Assembly: GCF_005144415.1 (NCBI RefSeq)
Contig: NZ_SWJE01000015.1
Span: 1 to 64,000, forward strand
Reading direction: 5' to 3'
Length of the DNA stretch: 64,000 bases
Source of the DNA: Trinickia terrae
GTDB lineage: Bacteria > Pseudomonadota > Gammaproteobacteria > Burkholderiales > Burkholderiaceae
In this document: positions 28,423 through 38,359 of the stretch, piece by piece
How the letters are laid out: every line of letters begins with the position of its first letter
Position numbering within the stretch: the first letter of the stretch is position 1
The notes under the pieces: generated by a model
What the model was told of the DNA's origin: nothing
The model's input: the letters and a program-made list of their open reading frames with translations, nothing else
Databases searched by the model: none
Position numbers and translations under genes: made by a program

Positions 28423-29304
28423 TTACCGTGCCGCGCGCTCCGGCAGCGGAATCCATTCCGTCTCGCCCGGGATCTTCCCCATTTCCTGCCGCATCCAGGT
28501 CTCCTTTGCACGCTCGATCTTCTCGCGCGAGCTCGCGACGAAGTTCCATTCGATGAAGCGCTCGCCCGCGAGCTTCTCGCCGCCGAGCAGCATCACGGTC
28601 GCGCCTTCCGTGCTGGAGAGCGTGACGGTCTCGCCCGGCGTGAGCACAGCCATTTGCGCCACGGCGAGCGGTTCGCCGTCGATCGCGAGATCGCCGTCCA
28701 CGAGATAGACGCCGCGCTCCTCATGCTCGGGCTCGAGCGCGAACGCGCTGCCGGGCGTGAAATGCGCGGCCACGTAGAGCGTGCCGGAGAACGTCGTGAC
28801 CGGCGAGGCCTCGCCGAACGCCGTGCCCGCGATCACGCGCAGCGTCACGCCGTTGCGCTCGATCTGCGGCAGCGTTGCGGCGGCGTGGTGCTCGAAGAAC
28901 GGCGCGTCGTCCTCGTGCTCGAGCGGCAGCGCGATCCAGGTCTGGATGCCGTGCATCGTCAGGCCGCGCCCGCGGTCTTCGTCGGGCGTGCGCTCGGAAT
29001 GGACGATGCCGCGTCCGGCTACCATCCAGTTCACGTCGCCGGGGACGATCTTCTGGACCGAACCGATGCTGTCGCGATGCATGATCGCGCCCTCGAACAG
29101 ATAGGTGACGGTCGCGAGCCCGATATGCGGATGCGGGCGCACATCGAGACCGATGCCGGGTGTGAGCGTGGCCGGCCCCATGTGATCGAAGAAGATGAAC
29201 GGGCCGACGAGACGCGCGGCCATGGCGGGAAGGACGCGGCGCACGGCGATGCTGCCGACGTCGCGCACGTGGGGCTTGAGGATGGCTTTGATCGAGGCGG
29301 GCAT
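28423..29304 (-). CDS. Pirin family protein
   Basis: A 293-residue bicupin. The N-terminal cupin has the metal-binding pattern RPHPHIGLATVTYLFEG, followed by MHRDSIGS, GRGIVHSE and GIQTWIALP. Bacterial pirins include quercetin dioxygenases and modulators of metabolic enzymes; this one's role is unknown. The C-terminal cupin is followed by a tail with PGETEWIPLPE, usual for the family. 28263-28422 holds no gene. Confidence 0.9.
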   Translation of the reverse strand: MPASIKAILKPHVRDVGSIAVRRVLPAMAARLVGPFIFFDHMGPATLTPGIGLDVRPHPHIGLATVTYLFEGAIMHRDSIGSVQKIVPGDVNWMVAGRGIVHSERTPDEDRGRGLTMHGIQTWIALPLEHEDDAPFFEHHAAATLPQIERNGVTLRVIAGTAFGEASPVTTFSGTLYVAAHFTPGSAFALEPEHEERGVYLVDGDLAIDGEPLAVAQMAVLTPGETVTLSSTEGATVMLLGGEKLAGERFIEWNFVASSREKIERAKETWMRQEMGKIPGETEWIPLPERAAR

Positions 29305-29423
29305 GGCGATTTCCGGAACGCGCTGCGTTGTGATGAACGGGGAGCGCCCATTCTACTGCGCACCGGGCGGCGGGTTGGGCCGCTGCCCGGTGCGTTGGCC
29401 ATTCGGCCGATGCCCGCGCGCGC

Positions 29424-31004
29424 TTACGCCATGCGATTCTTGGCTAGCGGCGGATTCGCCGCGAAATAGCGCTTGATGCCCTTCAGGATCGCGTCGGCCA
29501 TCTTGTCGCGGTAGGCCTCGTCGTTGAGCTTCTGCTCTTCCTCGGGGTTGCTGATGAACGCCGTCTCGACAAGGATCGACGGGATGTCGGGCGCCTTCAG
29601 CACCGCGAAGCCGGCCTGCTCGACCGAACCCTTGTGGAGCTTGTTGATGTCGCCGATCTCATTCAATACGAAGCCGCCGTAGCGCATCGAGTCGCGGATC
29701 TGCGCCGTCGTCGACATGTCGAAGAGCGCGCGGTTCACCGATTCGTCCTGCGTTTTCACGTTGATGCCGCCGATCGAGTCCGACGAGTTTTCCTTGTTCG
29801 CCATCCAGCGCGCGGCCGCGCTCGACGCGCCGTGCTGCGACAGCGCGAATACCGACGAGCCGCGCGCCTCCGGCGTCGTGAAGGCGTCCGCGTGGATCGA
29901 CACGAACAGATCGGCGCCGACGCGGCGCGCCTTCTGCACGCGCACGTTGAGCGGCACGAAGAAGTCGGCGTCGCGCGTCATCATCGAGCGCATGTTCGGC
30001 TGGGCGTCGATCTTCGCGCGCAGGCGCTTTGCAATGTCGAGTGCGACGTGCTTCTCGTAGGTGCCTGCGCTGCCGATCGCGCCGGGGTCTTCGCCGCCGT
30101 GGCCTGGGTCGATCGCGACGGTCAGCAGGCGAATCGTGTTGCCGGCGCCGGGCTTCGACGGTGCGGTGAAGCCGTAGGCATCGTTGCCGCCGGCGTCATC
30201 GCCGCCGTTGTTGCGCGCGAGCGCAGACTGTGCCGAGGAGAGGGGGGCGGCAGGCGGCGCGACGGCCGGCGCGCGCGGGGCAGGCGCTGGAGCCGGAGCC
30301 GGAGCCGCATGGACCGGCGGTCGCGGCACGTCGGCCCCTGGCGTGTTCTGCGCGTACTGCTGGAAGAACGCCTCGCTGTTGTCGGCGGTGGCGGCGGGCG
30401 GCGCAGCGGGGCCCGCGAGCGGCGCGGGCGCCAATGCCTGGTTGTCTTGGCTCAGGCGCTGCTCCTTGCGCTCGGTCTGCGCGAGCAGGTCCATCAGCGG
30501 GTCAGGCGCGACGGCCGGGTACAGGTCGAACACGAGCCGGTAGTGGTAGGTGCCGACGGGCTCCAGCGAGAACACCTGCGGCTTCACCTGACCTTTCAGG
30601 TCGAACACCATGCGCACCACGTGCGCCTGATATTGGCCTACGCGCACCGCTTTGATCTGCGGATCGTTCGGCGTGATCTTCGAGACGAGATCCTTGAGCG
30701 CCTGATCGAGATCGAGACCGTTCAAGTCGACGACGAGCCTGTCCGGTGCGGCGAGCAGCGTCTGGGTGGTTTGCAGCGGCTGATCCGATTCGATCGTCAC
30801 GCGCGTGTAGTCGCGCGCGGGCCACACGCGCACGCCGAGCACCGAGCTCGCCCACGCGAGGCGAGGCGCCATGAACGGCGCAGCGAGCCCGAGCACGAGC
30901 GTCGAGGCGCCCGCGCGCAGCACGTGCCGGCGGCGCCAGTTGTGCGCAGCGGTCGCGGCCGATTCGATCGAGCGGAACGGCTTGATTAACATCTTTCTAG
31001 ACAT
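29424..31004 (-). CDS. amiC: N-acetylmuramoyl-L-alanine amidase, AmiC type
   Basis: A 526-residue periplasmic amidase that splits septal peptidoglycan during daughter-cell separation. Layout: twin-arginine-type signal (RRRHVLRAG followed by a hydrophobic stretch), AMIN domain (about 60-160), a Pro/Ala-rich linker (about 200-290), then the Amidase_3 catalytic domain. Zinc ligands are His in DPGHGGEDPGA, Glu in TYEKHVAL and His in SIHADAF; the catalytic Glu is in ILVETAFISN. ATG 31004 overlaps the end of tsaE by 19 bp; ATG 30992 is the alternative. Confidence 0.93.
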   Translation of the reverse strand: MSRKMLIKPFRSIESAATAAHNWRRRHVLRAGASTLVLGLAAPFMAPRLAWASSVLGVRVWPARDYTRVTIESDQPLQTTQTLLAAPDRLVVDLNGLDLDQALKDLVSKITPNDPQIKAVRVGQYQAHVVRMVFDLKGQVKPQVFSLEPVGTYHYRLVFDLYPAVAPDPLMDLLAQTERKEQRLSQDNQALAPAPLAGPAAPPAATADNSEAFFQQYAQNTPGADVPRPPVHAAPAPAPAPAPRAPAVAPPAAPLSSAQSALARNNGGDDAGGNDAYGFTAPSKPGAGNTIRLLTVAIDPGHGGEDPGAIGSAGTYEKHVALDIAKRLRAKIDAQPNMRSMMTRDADFFVPLNVRVQKARRVGADLFVSIHADAFTTPEARGSSVFALSQHGASSAAARWMANKENSSDSIGGINVKTQDESVNRALFDMSTTAQIRDSMRYGGFVLNEIGDINKLHKGSVEQAGFAVLKAPDIPSILVETAFISNPEEEQKLNDEAYRDKMADAILKGIKRYFAANPPLAKNRMA

Positions 31005-31534
31005 GCTTTTCCTGATTCGCTGTACGCGCGCGCATCGAGCGCGCGGCCGTCGCCGGCTACCTCGAGCGAGAAGACGAGATCCGGAATGCCGAGCAAGCCC
31101 CCTGCCTGCTGCGGCCATTCGACGAGGCAGATCGCAGTCGAATTGAAATACTCGCGAAACCCGGCGTCGGCCCATTCGGCCGGATCGGTGAAACGGTAGA
31201 GATCGAAGTGGTAAAGCTCGAGTTCCCCATCGGGCCGCTCGAGGGCGTACGGCTCGACGAGCGTGTAGGTCGGGCTGCGCACGCGGCCCGTATGGCCGAG
31301 CCCGCGCAAGGTCGCCCGTACGAGCGTGGTCTTGCCCGCGCCGAGCTCGCCGATCAGTTGCACGTGCAGCCCGTTGAACGGCCGGTCCTCGCGGTTTTCC
31401 GTGCGCACGCTCTCGATCGCCTCGCCGAAGCGCGCACCGAAGGCATTGGTGGCGGCTTCGTCCGCGAGCGGGAAACGGCGCGCGAGCAATGGGCTCGCGG
31501 ACGGCTGAATCGAGGGATCGGGCTTGACGGGCAT
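30986..31534 (-). CDS. tsaE: tRNA threonylcarbamoyladenosine biosynthesis ATPase TsaE
   Basis: A 182-residue P-loop protein: Walker A GELGAGKTT, switch region SPTYTLVEPY, YHFDLYRF, and CLVEWPQQ. It works with TsaB/TsaD to form t6A37 of tRNA. Overlap with amiC marks a tsaE-amiC operon, common in proteobacteria. It is divergent from queG with only 17 bp between annotated starts, so the two promoters must overlap coding sequence. The N-terminus is about 25 residues longer than in E. coli. Confidence 0.93.
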   Translation of the reverse strand: MPVKPDPSIQPSASPLLARRFPLADEAATNAFGARFGEAIESVRTENREDRPFNGLHVQLIGELGAGKTTLVRATLRGLGHTGRVRSPTYTLVEPYALERPDGELELYHFDLYRFTDPAEWADAGFREYFNSTAICLVEWPQQAGGLLGIPDLVFSLEVAGDGRALDARAYSESGKACLERC

Positions 31535-31551
31535 TCTCGTAAAATAGCGTG

Positions 31552-32763
31552 ATGAACCGATGTCCGGAACATTCCATGTCCCGCACGCCTTTGTCCGATG
31601 ACGACTGCCGTGCGTCGCGCCGCTTCGACGAAGCCGCGTTGGCGGCGCTCGCGCAGCGCGTCAAGGAGTGGGGGCGCGAGTTGGGTTTCGGTGCGGTCGG
31701 TATCAGCGATATCGACCTGACGGACGCCGAGGCGGGCCTGGCCGCGTGGCTCGAGGCGGGCTGCCACGGCGAGATGGATTATATGGCCAAACATGGCGTG
31801 AAACGCGCGCGTCCGGCCGAGCTTGTGGCCGGCACGCTACGCGTGATTACGGCGCGCATGGCTTATTTGCCGGCGTCGACGCGGGATGAAAGCGAGCCGT
31901 CAGGCGGCTGGCGCGCACGGGAAATGGCGCGGCTTGCCGATCCATCGACGGCTGTCGTCTCGATCTACGCGCGCGGGCGCGACTATCACAAGGTCATGCG
32001 CAACCGGCTGCAACAGCTCGCGCAGCGCATCGAGGACGAAATCGGCGCATACGGCTATCGCGTCTTCACGGATTCGGCGCCGGTGCTCGAGATCGAGCTT
32101 GCGCAGAAGGCGGGCATCGGCTGGCGCGGCAAGCATACGTTGCTGCTGCAGCGCGACGCGGGGTCGCTCTTCTTCGTCGGCGAGATCCTTGTGGATGTGC
32201 CGTTGCCGACGGATGCCGAGACGTCGCCCGAGCGTGCCCCCGAAGCGCCGGGCGCACATTGCGGGCAGTGCACGCGCTGCATCGATGCGTGCCCGACCGG
32301 CGCGATCGTCGCGCCTTATCGCGTCGATGCGCGGCGCTGCATTTCCTATCTGACGATTGAATTGAAGGGCAGCATTCCGGAAGACTTGCGGCCGCTGATC
32401 GGCAATCGTGTCTACGGATGCGACGATTGCCAGCTCGTGTGTCCGTGGAACAAGTTCGCTCAGGCTGCGCCTGTCGACGATTTCGACGTGCGGCATGGCC
32501 TCGACCGTGCGACGCTCGTCGAGTTGTTCGGCTGGAGCGCCGGTGAATTCGATACGCGGATGCAGGGCAGCGCGATCAGGCGCATCGGCTACGAGCGATG
32601 GCTGCGCAATATCGCCGTGGCGATGGGCAACGCGTTGCGCTCGGACGCGGCGTCTATCGGCGATGCCGCGCGCGCGGAGATCGTCGCCGCGCTCGAGAGC
32701 CGCGCCGACGACGACTCGCCGCTCGTGCGCGAACACGTGCAGTGGGCGCTCGCGGCGGCATGA
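31552..32763 (+). CDS. queG: Epoxyqueuosine reductase
   Basis: A 403-residue cobalamin- and iron-sulfur-dependent reductase for the last step of queuosine synthesis in tRNA. The two 4Fe-4S motifs are CGQCTRCIDACPTGAI and GCDDCQLVCPWN; the N-terminal half carries the catalytic Asp region VFTDSAPVLE. Start is uncertain: ATG 31552 or ATG 31576 (eight codons in), the latter with a slightly better upstream purine stretch and compatible with TAAAAT near 31540. Confidence 0.93.
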   Translation: MNRCPEHSMSRTPLSDDDCRASRRFDEAALAALAQRVKEWGRELGFGAVGISDIDLTDAEAGLAAWLEAGCHGEMDYMAKHGVKRARPAELVAGTLRVITARMAYLPASTRDESEPSGGWRAREMARLADPSTAVVSIYARGRDYHKVMRNRLQQLAQRIEDEIGAYGYRVFTDSAPVLEIELAQKAGIGWRGKHTLLLQRDAGSLFFVGEILVDVPLPTDAETSPERAPEAPGAHCGQCTRCIDACPTGAIVAPYRVDARRCISYLTIELKGSIPEDLRPLIGNRVYGCDDCQLVCPWNKFAQAAPVDDFDVRHGLDRATLVELFGWSAGEFDTRMQGSAIRRIGYERWLRNIAVAMGNALRSDAASIGDAARAEIVAALESRADDDSPLVREHVQWALAAA

Positions 32764-32812
32764 TGTCCGCTTCGAATCAGCGCCGTAGGTCTGGAATGCT
32801 AAGGAGAAAGCC

Positions 32813-33286
32813 ATGTTCAACGCTGTGATCGACGCGCCGTTCGGCAAAGTCGGCATTCGCACCGATGGCGTGACGGTGCGTGAGATCGTCTATCTGCCGG
32901 ATTCGGCGCCGAACGTCGAGCCGGATTCGCCGCTTGCCGCACGCGCGGCCGAGCAGATCGGACGTTACCTCGCGGACCCCCGCGCGAGCTTCGATTTGCC
33001 GCTTGCCCGGATCGGCACGGAATTTCAGCGCCGCGTCTGGCAGGGCATTTGCGCGATTCCTCCAGGCGAAGTGCTGACCTACGGGCAGCTCGCCAAGGAA
33101 ATCGGCAGCGTAGCGCGCGCGGTCGGCCAGGCCTGTGGCGACAATCGCTTCCCGCTGGTGATTCCGTGTCACCGGGTGGTGGCGGCGGGCGGCATCGGCG
33201 GCTTCGCGCATGATGCAGGGGAGGGCTACCTGCGCCGCGCGAAGCGCTGGCTGCTCGCGCACGAAGGCCTGGTGCAGTACGCATGA
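32813..33286 (+). CDS. ogt: Methylated-DNA-protein-cysteine methyltransferase
   Basis: A 157-residue suicide DNA-repair protein that removes alkyl groups from O6-guanine. The acceptor Cys is about residue 119 in VIPCHRVV, with the DNA-binding RAVGQACGDN helix before it. AAGGAGAAAG is a strong ribosome site. Its TGA overlaps the xerD ATG (ATGA), so the two are translationally coupled. Confidence 0.93.
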   Translation: MFNAVIDAPFGKVGIRTDGVTVREIVYLPDSAPNVEPDSPLAARAAEQIGRYLADPRASFDLPLARIGTEFQRRVWQGICAIPPGEVLTYGQLAKEIGSVARAVGQACGDNRFPLVIPCHRVVAAGGIGGFAHDAGEGYLRRAKRWLLAHEGLVQYA

Positions 33287-34245
33287 GCCGCATGAACGAC
33301 GATGCGATTGCCGCGGTGGCGGCCGCCGGCGAGGCGCCGCCGCCGTCGCCTTCGCTTGTGGCGAGCACCGGCTCGATCGACGCGTTCTGCGACGCGCTGT
33401 GGCTCGAGCACGGCCTGTCGCGCAACACGCTCGACGCCTATCGCCGCGACTTGCGTCTCTTCGCCGAGTGGCTCGCCGCCACGCACGCGGCGTCGATCGA
33501 CGGTGCGAGCGAGGCTCAGCTGAACGGCTACATCGCCGCGCGCCGCGCCGACAAGGCGACTTCCGCGAACCGGCGGCTGTCGGTATTCCGCCGCTTCTAC
33601 GCGTGGGCTGTGCGCGAGCATCGCAGCACCGTCGACCCGACGCTCAAGATACGCTCCGCGAAGCAGCCGCCGCGCTTTCCGTCGACGCTCTCCGAAGCGC
33701 AAGTCGAAGCGCTGCTCGGCGCCCCCGACATCGACACGCCGCTCGGCCTGCGCGACCGCACGATGCTGGAGCTGATGTACGCAAGCGGCTTGCGCGTGAC
33801 CGAGCTCGTCACGCTGAAGACGGTCGAGGTGGGGCTCAACGAGGGCGTCGTGCGCGTGATGGGCAAGGGCTCGAAGGAGCGGCTGATTCCGTTCGGCGAG
33901 GAGGCGCACGGCTGGATCGAGCGCTATCTGCGCGGGGCGCGGCCGGCGCTGCTCGGCGCGCGTGCGGCGGACGCGCTATTCGTCACGGCGCGCGGCGAGG
34001 GCATGACGCGCCAGCAGTTCTGGAACATCATCAAGCGCCATGCGCGGGCCGCCGACGTGCAGGCACCGCTCTCGCCGCACACGCTGCGGCACGCGTTCGC
34101 GACGCACTTGCTCAACCACGGCGCGGACTTGCGCGTGGTGCAGCTGCTGCTCGGCCACACCGATATCTCGACGACGCAGATTTACACGCACGTCGCGCGC
34201 GAACGGCTGAAGTCGCTGCACGCGACGCACCATCCGCGGGGCTGA
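33283..34245 (+). CDS. xerD: Site-specific tyrosine recombinase XerD
   Basis: A 320-residue tyrosine recombinase that with XerC resolves chromosome dimers at dif. Catalytic set: Arg about 171 (ASGLRVTEL), Lys (MGKGSKERLIP), SPHTLRHAFATHLL (His and Arg), LLGHTDIS (His) and Tyr about 301 (QIYTHVA). The N-terminal SAM-like domain includes LSRNTLDAYRRDL. The first ~20 residues are not conserved. It is coupled to ogt. Confidence 0.93.
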   Translation: MSRMNDDAIAAVAAAGEAPPPSPSLVASTGSIDAFCDALWLEHGLSRNTLDAYRRDLRLFAEWLAATHAASIDGASEAQLNGYIAARRADKATSANRRLSVFRRFYAWAVREHRSTVDPTLKIRSAKQPPRFPSTLSEAQVEALLGAPDIDTPLGLRDRTMLELMYASGLRVTELVTLKTVEVGLNEGVVRVMGKGSKERLIPFGEEAHGWIERYLRGARPALLGARAADALFVTARGEGMTRQQFWNIIKRHARAADVQAPLSPHTLRHAFATHLLNHGADLRVVQLLLGHTDISTTQIYTHVARERLKSLHATHHPRG

Positions 34246-34270
34246 GGGGTGGGATTGCTAGAATGCGCCG

Positions 34271-34762
34271 ATGAGCAAATCGAAACACGTCTCCGAAACG
34301 CCTGCCACTCAGTTTCTCCGCCGCAACAAGGTGAGCTTCGGCGAGCATCCCTACGACTATGTGGAGCACGGCGGCACGTCCGAGTCGGCGCGGCAGCTCG
34401 GCCTCGACGAGCATTGCGTCGTCAAGACGCTCGTCATGGAGGATGAGCAAGCGAAGCCGCTGATCGTGCTGATGCACGGCGACCGCACGGTCTCCACCAA
34501 GAACCTCGCGCGGCAGATCGGCGCAAAACGCGTCGAGCCGTGCAAGCCCGAGGTGGCGAACCGGCATTCCGGCTATCTCGTGGGCGGCACGTCGCCGTTC
34601 GGCACGAAGAAGGCGATGCCGGTCTACGTCGAGTCGACCATCCTCGAGTTCGACACGGTCTACCTGAACGGCGGCAAGCGCGGCTACCTCGTGAGCATCG
34701 CGCCCGGCGTGCTGACGGCGCTGCTCGGCGCGAAGCCGGTGCAATGCGCGAGCGTCGATTGA
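34271..34762 (+). CDS. ybaK: Cys-tRNA(Pro)/Cys-tRNA(Cys) deacylase YbaK
   Basis: A 163-residue YbaK/EbsC trans-editing protein that hydrolyses mischarged tRNA. Family segments: HCVVKTLVMEDE, GDRTVSTKNLARQIG, HSGYLVGGTSPFGTKK and the RGYLVSIAP end. It is 25 bp downstream of xerD. Confidence 0.92.
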   Translation: MSKSKHVSETPATQFLRRNKVSFGEHPYDYVEHGGTSESARQLGLDEHCVVKTLVMEDEQAKPLIVLMHGDRTVSTKNLARQIGAKRVEPCKPEVANRHSGYLVGGTSPFGTKKAMPVYVESTILEFDTVYLNGGKRGYLVSIAPGVLTALLGAKPVQCASVD

Positions 34763-34899
34763 CGAAGGCGAGGGCCCGCCGCGCAACCTGCGCGTGGACA
34801 GGGAAAGCAAGGATCATCGGCGCAGCGGCGGTTCGGTAGAATGAGCGCCGGTCCGCGTTCGGACCCGCTCGCTAACGATACGTTGAAAGAGTCCCTTAC

Positions 34900-35535
34900 A
34901 TGGAAATCCTGATCGCCACCGTTGCTGCCTACCTGATCGGATCGGTGTCGTTTGCCGTGATAGTCAGCGCCGCGATGGGGCTTGCCGACCCGCGCTCGTA
35001 CGGCTCGAAGAATCCCGGCGCGACCAACGTGCTGAGAAGCGGCAACAAGAAAGCGGCGATTCTCACGCTGATCGGCGATGCGTTCAAAGGGTGGCTCGCG
35101 GTGTGGCTCGTCGACCGGCTCGGTCCGCATTACGGGCTTGACGACGTCGCCGTCGCGTGCGCGGCGCTCGCCGTGTTCCTCGGCCATCTGTACCCGGTCT
35201 TCTTCAAGTTCAAGGGCGGCAAGGGCGTGGCCACGGCGGCCGGCGTGCTGCTCGCGATCCACCCCGTGCTTGGCCTGGCGACTGCGCTCACGTGGCTCAT
35301 CATCGCGTTCTTCTTCCGCTATTCGTCGCTGGCGGCGCTTTGCGCCGCGGTGTTCGCGCCGCTTTTCGATGTCTTCCTGTTCGGCGCAAACCATATCGCC
35401 TGGGCCGTCTTCGCGATGAGCGCGCTCCTCATCTGGCGTCATCGCGCCAATATCTCGAAGCTGATTACCGGGAAGGAGAGCCGGATCGGCGAGAAGAAAA
35501 GCGATGCCGGCGGGGCGGCGGCGCGCAAACACTGA
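34900..35535 (+). CDS. plsY: Acyl-phosphate:glycerol-3-phosphate acyltransferase
   Basis: A 211-residue inner-membrane enzyme with about five helices that makes lysophosphatidic acid from acyl-phosphate. The three PlsY motifs are present: [31 protein letters not shown] (Gly-rich) and a cytoplasmic basic tail. GTCCCTTACATGG contains the start. It is probably its own unit after ybaK (137-bp gap). Confidence 0.94.
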   Translation: MEILIATVAAYLIGSVSFAVIVSAAMGLADPRSYGSKNPGATNVLRSGNKKAAILTLIGDAFKGWLAVWLVDRLGPHYGLDDVAVACAALAVFLGHLYPVFFKFKGGKGVATAAGVLLAIHPVLGLATALTWLIIAFFFRYSSLAALCAAVFAPLFDVFLFGANHIAWAVFAMSALLIWRHRANISKLITGKESRIGEKKSDAGGAAARKH

Positions 35536-35599
35536 GGAGGACAAGCGGCCCGGGTAGTGATGGCCAGGCCGCTTGCTTGGCGCGCCAGGCGCCGGGTAA

Positions 35600-36085
35600 T
35601 CAATCGCGGAAGTTGTTGAAGTCGAGCGGCGTATCGGTCACGTCCTTGCGCAGCATCGCGATCACGCTTTGCAGGTCGTCGCGCTTCGCGCCCGAGATGC
35701 GCACCGCGTCTCCCTGGATGCTTGCCTGCACCTTGATCTTGCTGTCCTTCACGAGCCTGACGATCTTCTTCGCGAGATCGCCCGACACGCCCTTCTTCAC
35801 GGTGACGACTTGCTTCACCTTGTCGCCGCCGATCTTCTCGATCTTGCCGTAGTCGAGGAAGCGCACGTCCACGTTGCGCTTCGCCATCTTCGACAGCAGC
35901 ACGTCTTTCACTTGGCCGAGCTTGAAGTCGTCGTCGGCGAACAGCGTCAGCTCGCCTTCCTTCTGCTCGACGCGCGCGTCGGACCCCTTGAAGTCGAAGC
36001 GCGTCGAGATCTCCTTGTTGGACTGCTCGATCGCGTTCTTCACTTCGATCATGTTGGCTTCGCAAACGACGTCGAACGATGGCAT
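35600..36085 (-). CDS. yajQ: YajQ family nucleotide-binding protein
   Basis: A 161-residue DUF520/YajQ protein: starts MPSFDVVCE, has [12 protein letters not shown] and ends PLDFNNFRD, all nearly invariant. Members bind nucleotides and, in Xanthomonas, cyclic di-GMP as virulence effectors; the role here is inferred by family. ATG 36085 follows a GGGAGAATGC ribosome site. It converges with plsY. Confidence 0.94.
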   Translation of the reverse strand: MPSFDVVCEANMIEVKNAIEQSNKEISTRFDFKGSDARVEQKEGELTLFADDDFKLGQVKDVLLSKMAKRNVDVRFLDYGKIEKIGGDKVKQVVTVKKGVSGDLAKKIVRLVKDSKIKVQASIQGDAVRISGAKRDDLQSVIAMLRKDVTDTPLDFNNFRD

Positions 36086-36260
36086 TGCATTCTCCCTGTA
36101 GAGCGGCGGTGCCTGGCGCCTCCTGGTGGCGCGCCGCGGTTGCGCGGCAGGCACTCGCTATAATCATGAACCGAACGCCATTCTACCGACCCCTCATCTT
36201 TTGCCCAAGGCCGCCCTCTGCTTGAGGTGGCGCGGCGTTGCGGCATGAAAGCGATTTCCG

Positions 36261-37316
36261 ATGTCTTTGCCCGATTGTTTGTCCGCTGGTTTGCCTGATC
36301 CCGTCTCGTTCGTTTCCGATGCGTCGCTGCGTCCGTACAACACGTTCGGTCTCGATGCGCGTGCACGTCTGCTGTGCCGGATCGAGCGCGAAGCGCAACT
36401 GATCGAGATCGCACGCGATGCGCGCGCGGCCGGTTTGCGCAAGCTCGTGCTGGGCGGCGGCAGCAACATCGTGCTCACGCGCGATTTCGACGGGCTCGTG
36501 TTGCTGATGGCGCTCTCCGGCAAGCGCGTCGCGCGGGAGGATGGCGACGCGTGGTACGTCGAGGCGGCCGCCGGCGAAAACTGGCACGACTTGGTCGCGT
36601 GGACGCTCGCCGAGGGCTTCCCGGGCCTCGAGAACCTCGCGCTGATTCCCGGTACGGTGGGCGCCGCGCCGATCCAGAACATCGGCGCATACGGGCTCGA
36701 GATGTGCGAGCGCTTCGCATCGCTGCGCGCGGTCGAGCTCGCGACCGGCAGAATCGTCGAGTTCGATGCGGCCGCGTGCCGCTTCGGCTATCGCGACAGC
36801 TACTTCAAGCGCGAGGGGCGGGGCCGTTACGCGATCGTCTCGGTGACATTCAAGCTGCCGAAAGCGTGGACGCCGCGCGCCGACTACGCGGATGTCGCCC
36901 GCGAACTGGCCGCGCACGGCGCGGCGCCGAGCCCTCAAGCGATCTTCGAGGCGGTCGTTGCCGTGCGGCGAGCCAAGCTGCCCGATCCGCTCGTGCTCGG
37001 CAACGCGGGCAGTTTCTTCAAGAATCCCGTCGTCGATGCGGCGCAGTTCGACGCGTTGAAGGCGAGGGAGCCGGAATTGGTGTCGTACCGGCAGCCCGAT
37101 GGGCGGGTCAAGCTTGCGGCGGGCTGGCTGATCGACCGCTGCGGCTGGAGGGGCCAGGCGATGGGCGCGGCGGGCGTGCATGAGCGGCAGGCGCTCGTGC
37201 TCGTCAATCGTGGCGGCGCCTCCGGGGCGGACGTGCTGGCGCTCGCGCGGGCGATTCAGAAGGATGTGCTCGAGCGCTTTGGGGTTGAGCTGGAGGCAGA
37301 GCCGGTTTGCTTGTAG
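36261..37316 (+). CDS. murB: UDP-N-acetylenolpyruvoylglucosamine reductase
   Basis: A 351-residue FAD enzyme that forms UDP-MurNAc. FAD-binding [11 protein letters not shown] near residue 65, [15 protein letters not shown], the RDSYFK Tyr region of type I MurB, and the catalytic Ser in [11 protein letters not shown] are seen. It is convergent with argF. Confidence 0.95.
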   Translation: MSLPDCLSAGLPDPVSFVSDASLRPYNTFGLDARARLLCRIEREAQLIEIARDARAAGLRKLVLGGGSNIVLTRDFDGLVLLMALSGKRVAREDGDAWYVEAAAGENWHDLVAWTLAEGFPGLENLALIPGTVGAAPIQNIGAYGLEMCERFASLRAVELATGRIVEFDAAACRFGYRDSYFKREGRGRYAIVSVTFKLPKAWTPRADYADVARELAAHGAAPSPQAIFEAVVAVRRAKLPDPLVLGNAGSFFKNPVVDAAQFDALKAREPELVSYRQPDGRVKLAAGWLIDRCGWRGQAMGAAGVHERQALVLVNRGGASGADVLALARAIQKDVLERFGVELEAEPVCL

Positions 37317-37354
37317 TGGTGGTCTGGGTACGCGCGATACACGCGATCAGAAAC

Positions 37355-37385
37355 GCAAAGCCCCGCTCGAAAGCGGGGCTTTTGC
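37355..37385. terminator. Terminator between murB and argF
   Basis: AAAGCCCCGCT / AGCGGGGCTTT form a strong stem with a 4-nt loop, A-rich on the left and T-rich on the right, so it can end transcription from both convergent genes. Confidence 0.85.
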
Positions 37386-37429
37386 TTGCCGCCGGGCGAG
37401 CCGGCGCATCCGGAAGGACGACGTTGGCG

Positions 37430-38359
37430 TCAGTGATTCAATTTGCCGAGCATGAGGAATTCCATCAGCGCCTTCTGCACGTGCAGACGGTTCTCGGCTT
37501 CGTCCCACACGACGCTTTGCGGACCGTCGATCACCTCGGCGCTCACTTCCTCGCCCCGGTGCGCGGGCAGGCAGTGCATGAATAGCGCGTTGGCCTTGGC
37601 GCGGGCCATCATCTTCGCATCGACGCACCAATTGGCGAACGCCGCCTTGCGCGCCTCGTTCTCGGCTTCGAAGCCCATGCTGGTCCAGACGTCGGTGGTG
37701 ACGAGGTCCGCGTCCGCGCAGGCCTCGTTCGGATCGTCGAACTCCTGGTAGAACGGAGCGCTTTCCTTGGCGACGAGCGCGTCGTCGAGCTTGTAGCCCG
37801 GTGGCGTCGAGATGTTCAGCCTGAAGCCGAGGATCTGCGCGGCCTCGATCCAGGTGTAGAGCATGTTGTTCGCATCGCCGATCCACGCGACCGTCTTGCC
37901 GCGGATGGGCCCGCGGTGCTCGTAATACGTGAAGATGTCGGCCAACACCTGGCACGGGTGGTATTCGTTGGTCAGGCCGTTGATGACCGGCACGCGCGAG
38001 TTCTCCGCGAAGCGGCGGATGATGTCCTGGCCGAACGTGCGGATCATGATGATGTCGACCATCCGCGAAATCACCTGCGCGGCGTCTTCGATAGGCTCGC
38101 CTCGGCCGAGTTGGGTGTCGCGCGTGCTCATGAAGACCGCATGGCCCCCGAGCTGGAAGATGCCGGCTTCGAACGACAGGCGCGTGCGCGTCGAGTTCTT
38201 CTCGAAGATCATCGCGAGCGTACGGTCGTGCAGCGGGTGGTAGGTCTCGTAGTTCTTGAACTTGCGTTTCAGGATGCGCGCGCGTTCGAGCACGTACTCG
38301 TATTCATCCAGCGAGAAATCGTTGAACTGCAGGTAGTGGCGAATTTTCTTGGCGGTCAT
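37430..38359 (-). CDS. argF: Ornithine carbamoyltransferase
   Basis: A 309-residue transferase that makes citrulline from ornithine and carbamoyl phosphate. Carbamoyl-phosphate site NSTRTRLSFE, HPCQVLAD, and the ornithine-site HCLPAHRG are intact. It is transcribed away from the DUF3579 gene. Confidence 0.96.
   Translation of the reverse strand: MTAKKIRHYLQFNDFSLDEYEYVLERARILKRKFKNYETYHPLHDRTLAMIFEKNSTRTRLSFEAGIFQLGGHAVFMSTRDTQLGRGEPIEDAAQVISRMVDIIMIRTFGQDIIRRFAENSRVPVINGLTNEYHPCQVLADIFTYYEHRGPIRGKTVAWIGDANNMLYTWIEAAQILGFRLNISTPPGYKLDDALVAKESAPFYQEFDDPNEACADADLVTTDVWTSMGFEAENEARKAAFANWCVDAKMMARAKANALFMHCLPAHRGEEVSAEVIDGPQSVVWDEAENRLHVQKALMEFLMLGKLNH

Noticed and set aside
29424-31664. One long frame covering amiC and continuing over tsaE
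   Set aside because: The part beyond 31004 is out-of-phase tsaE; the amidase signal peptide begins near 31004.
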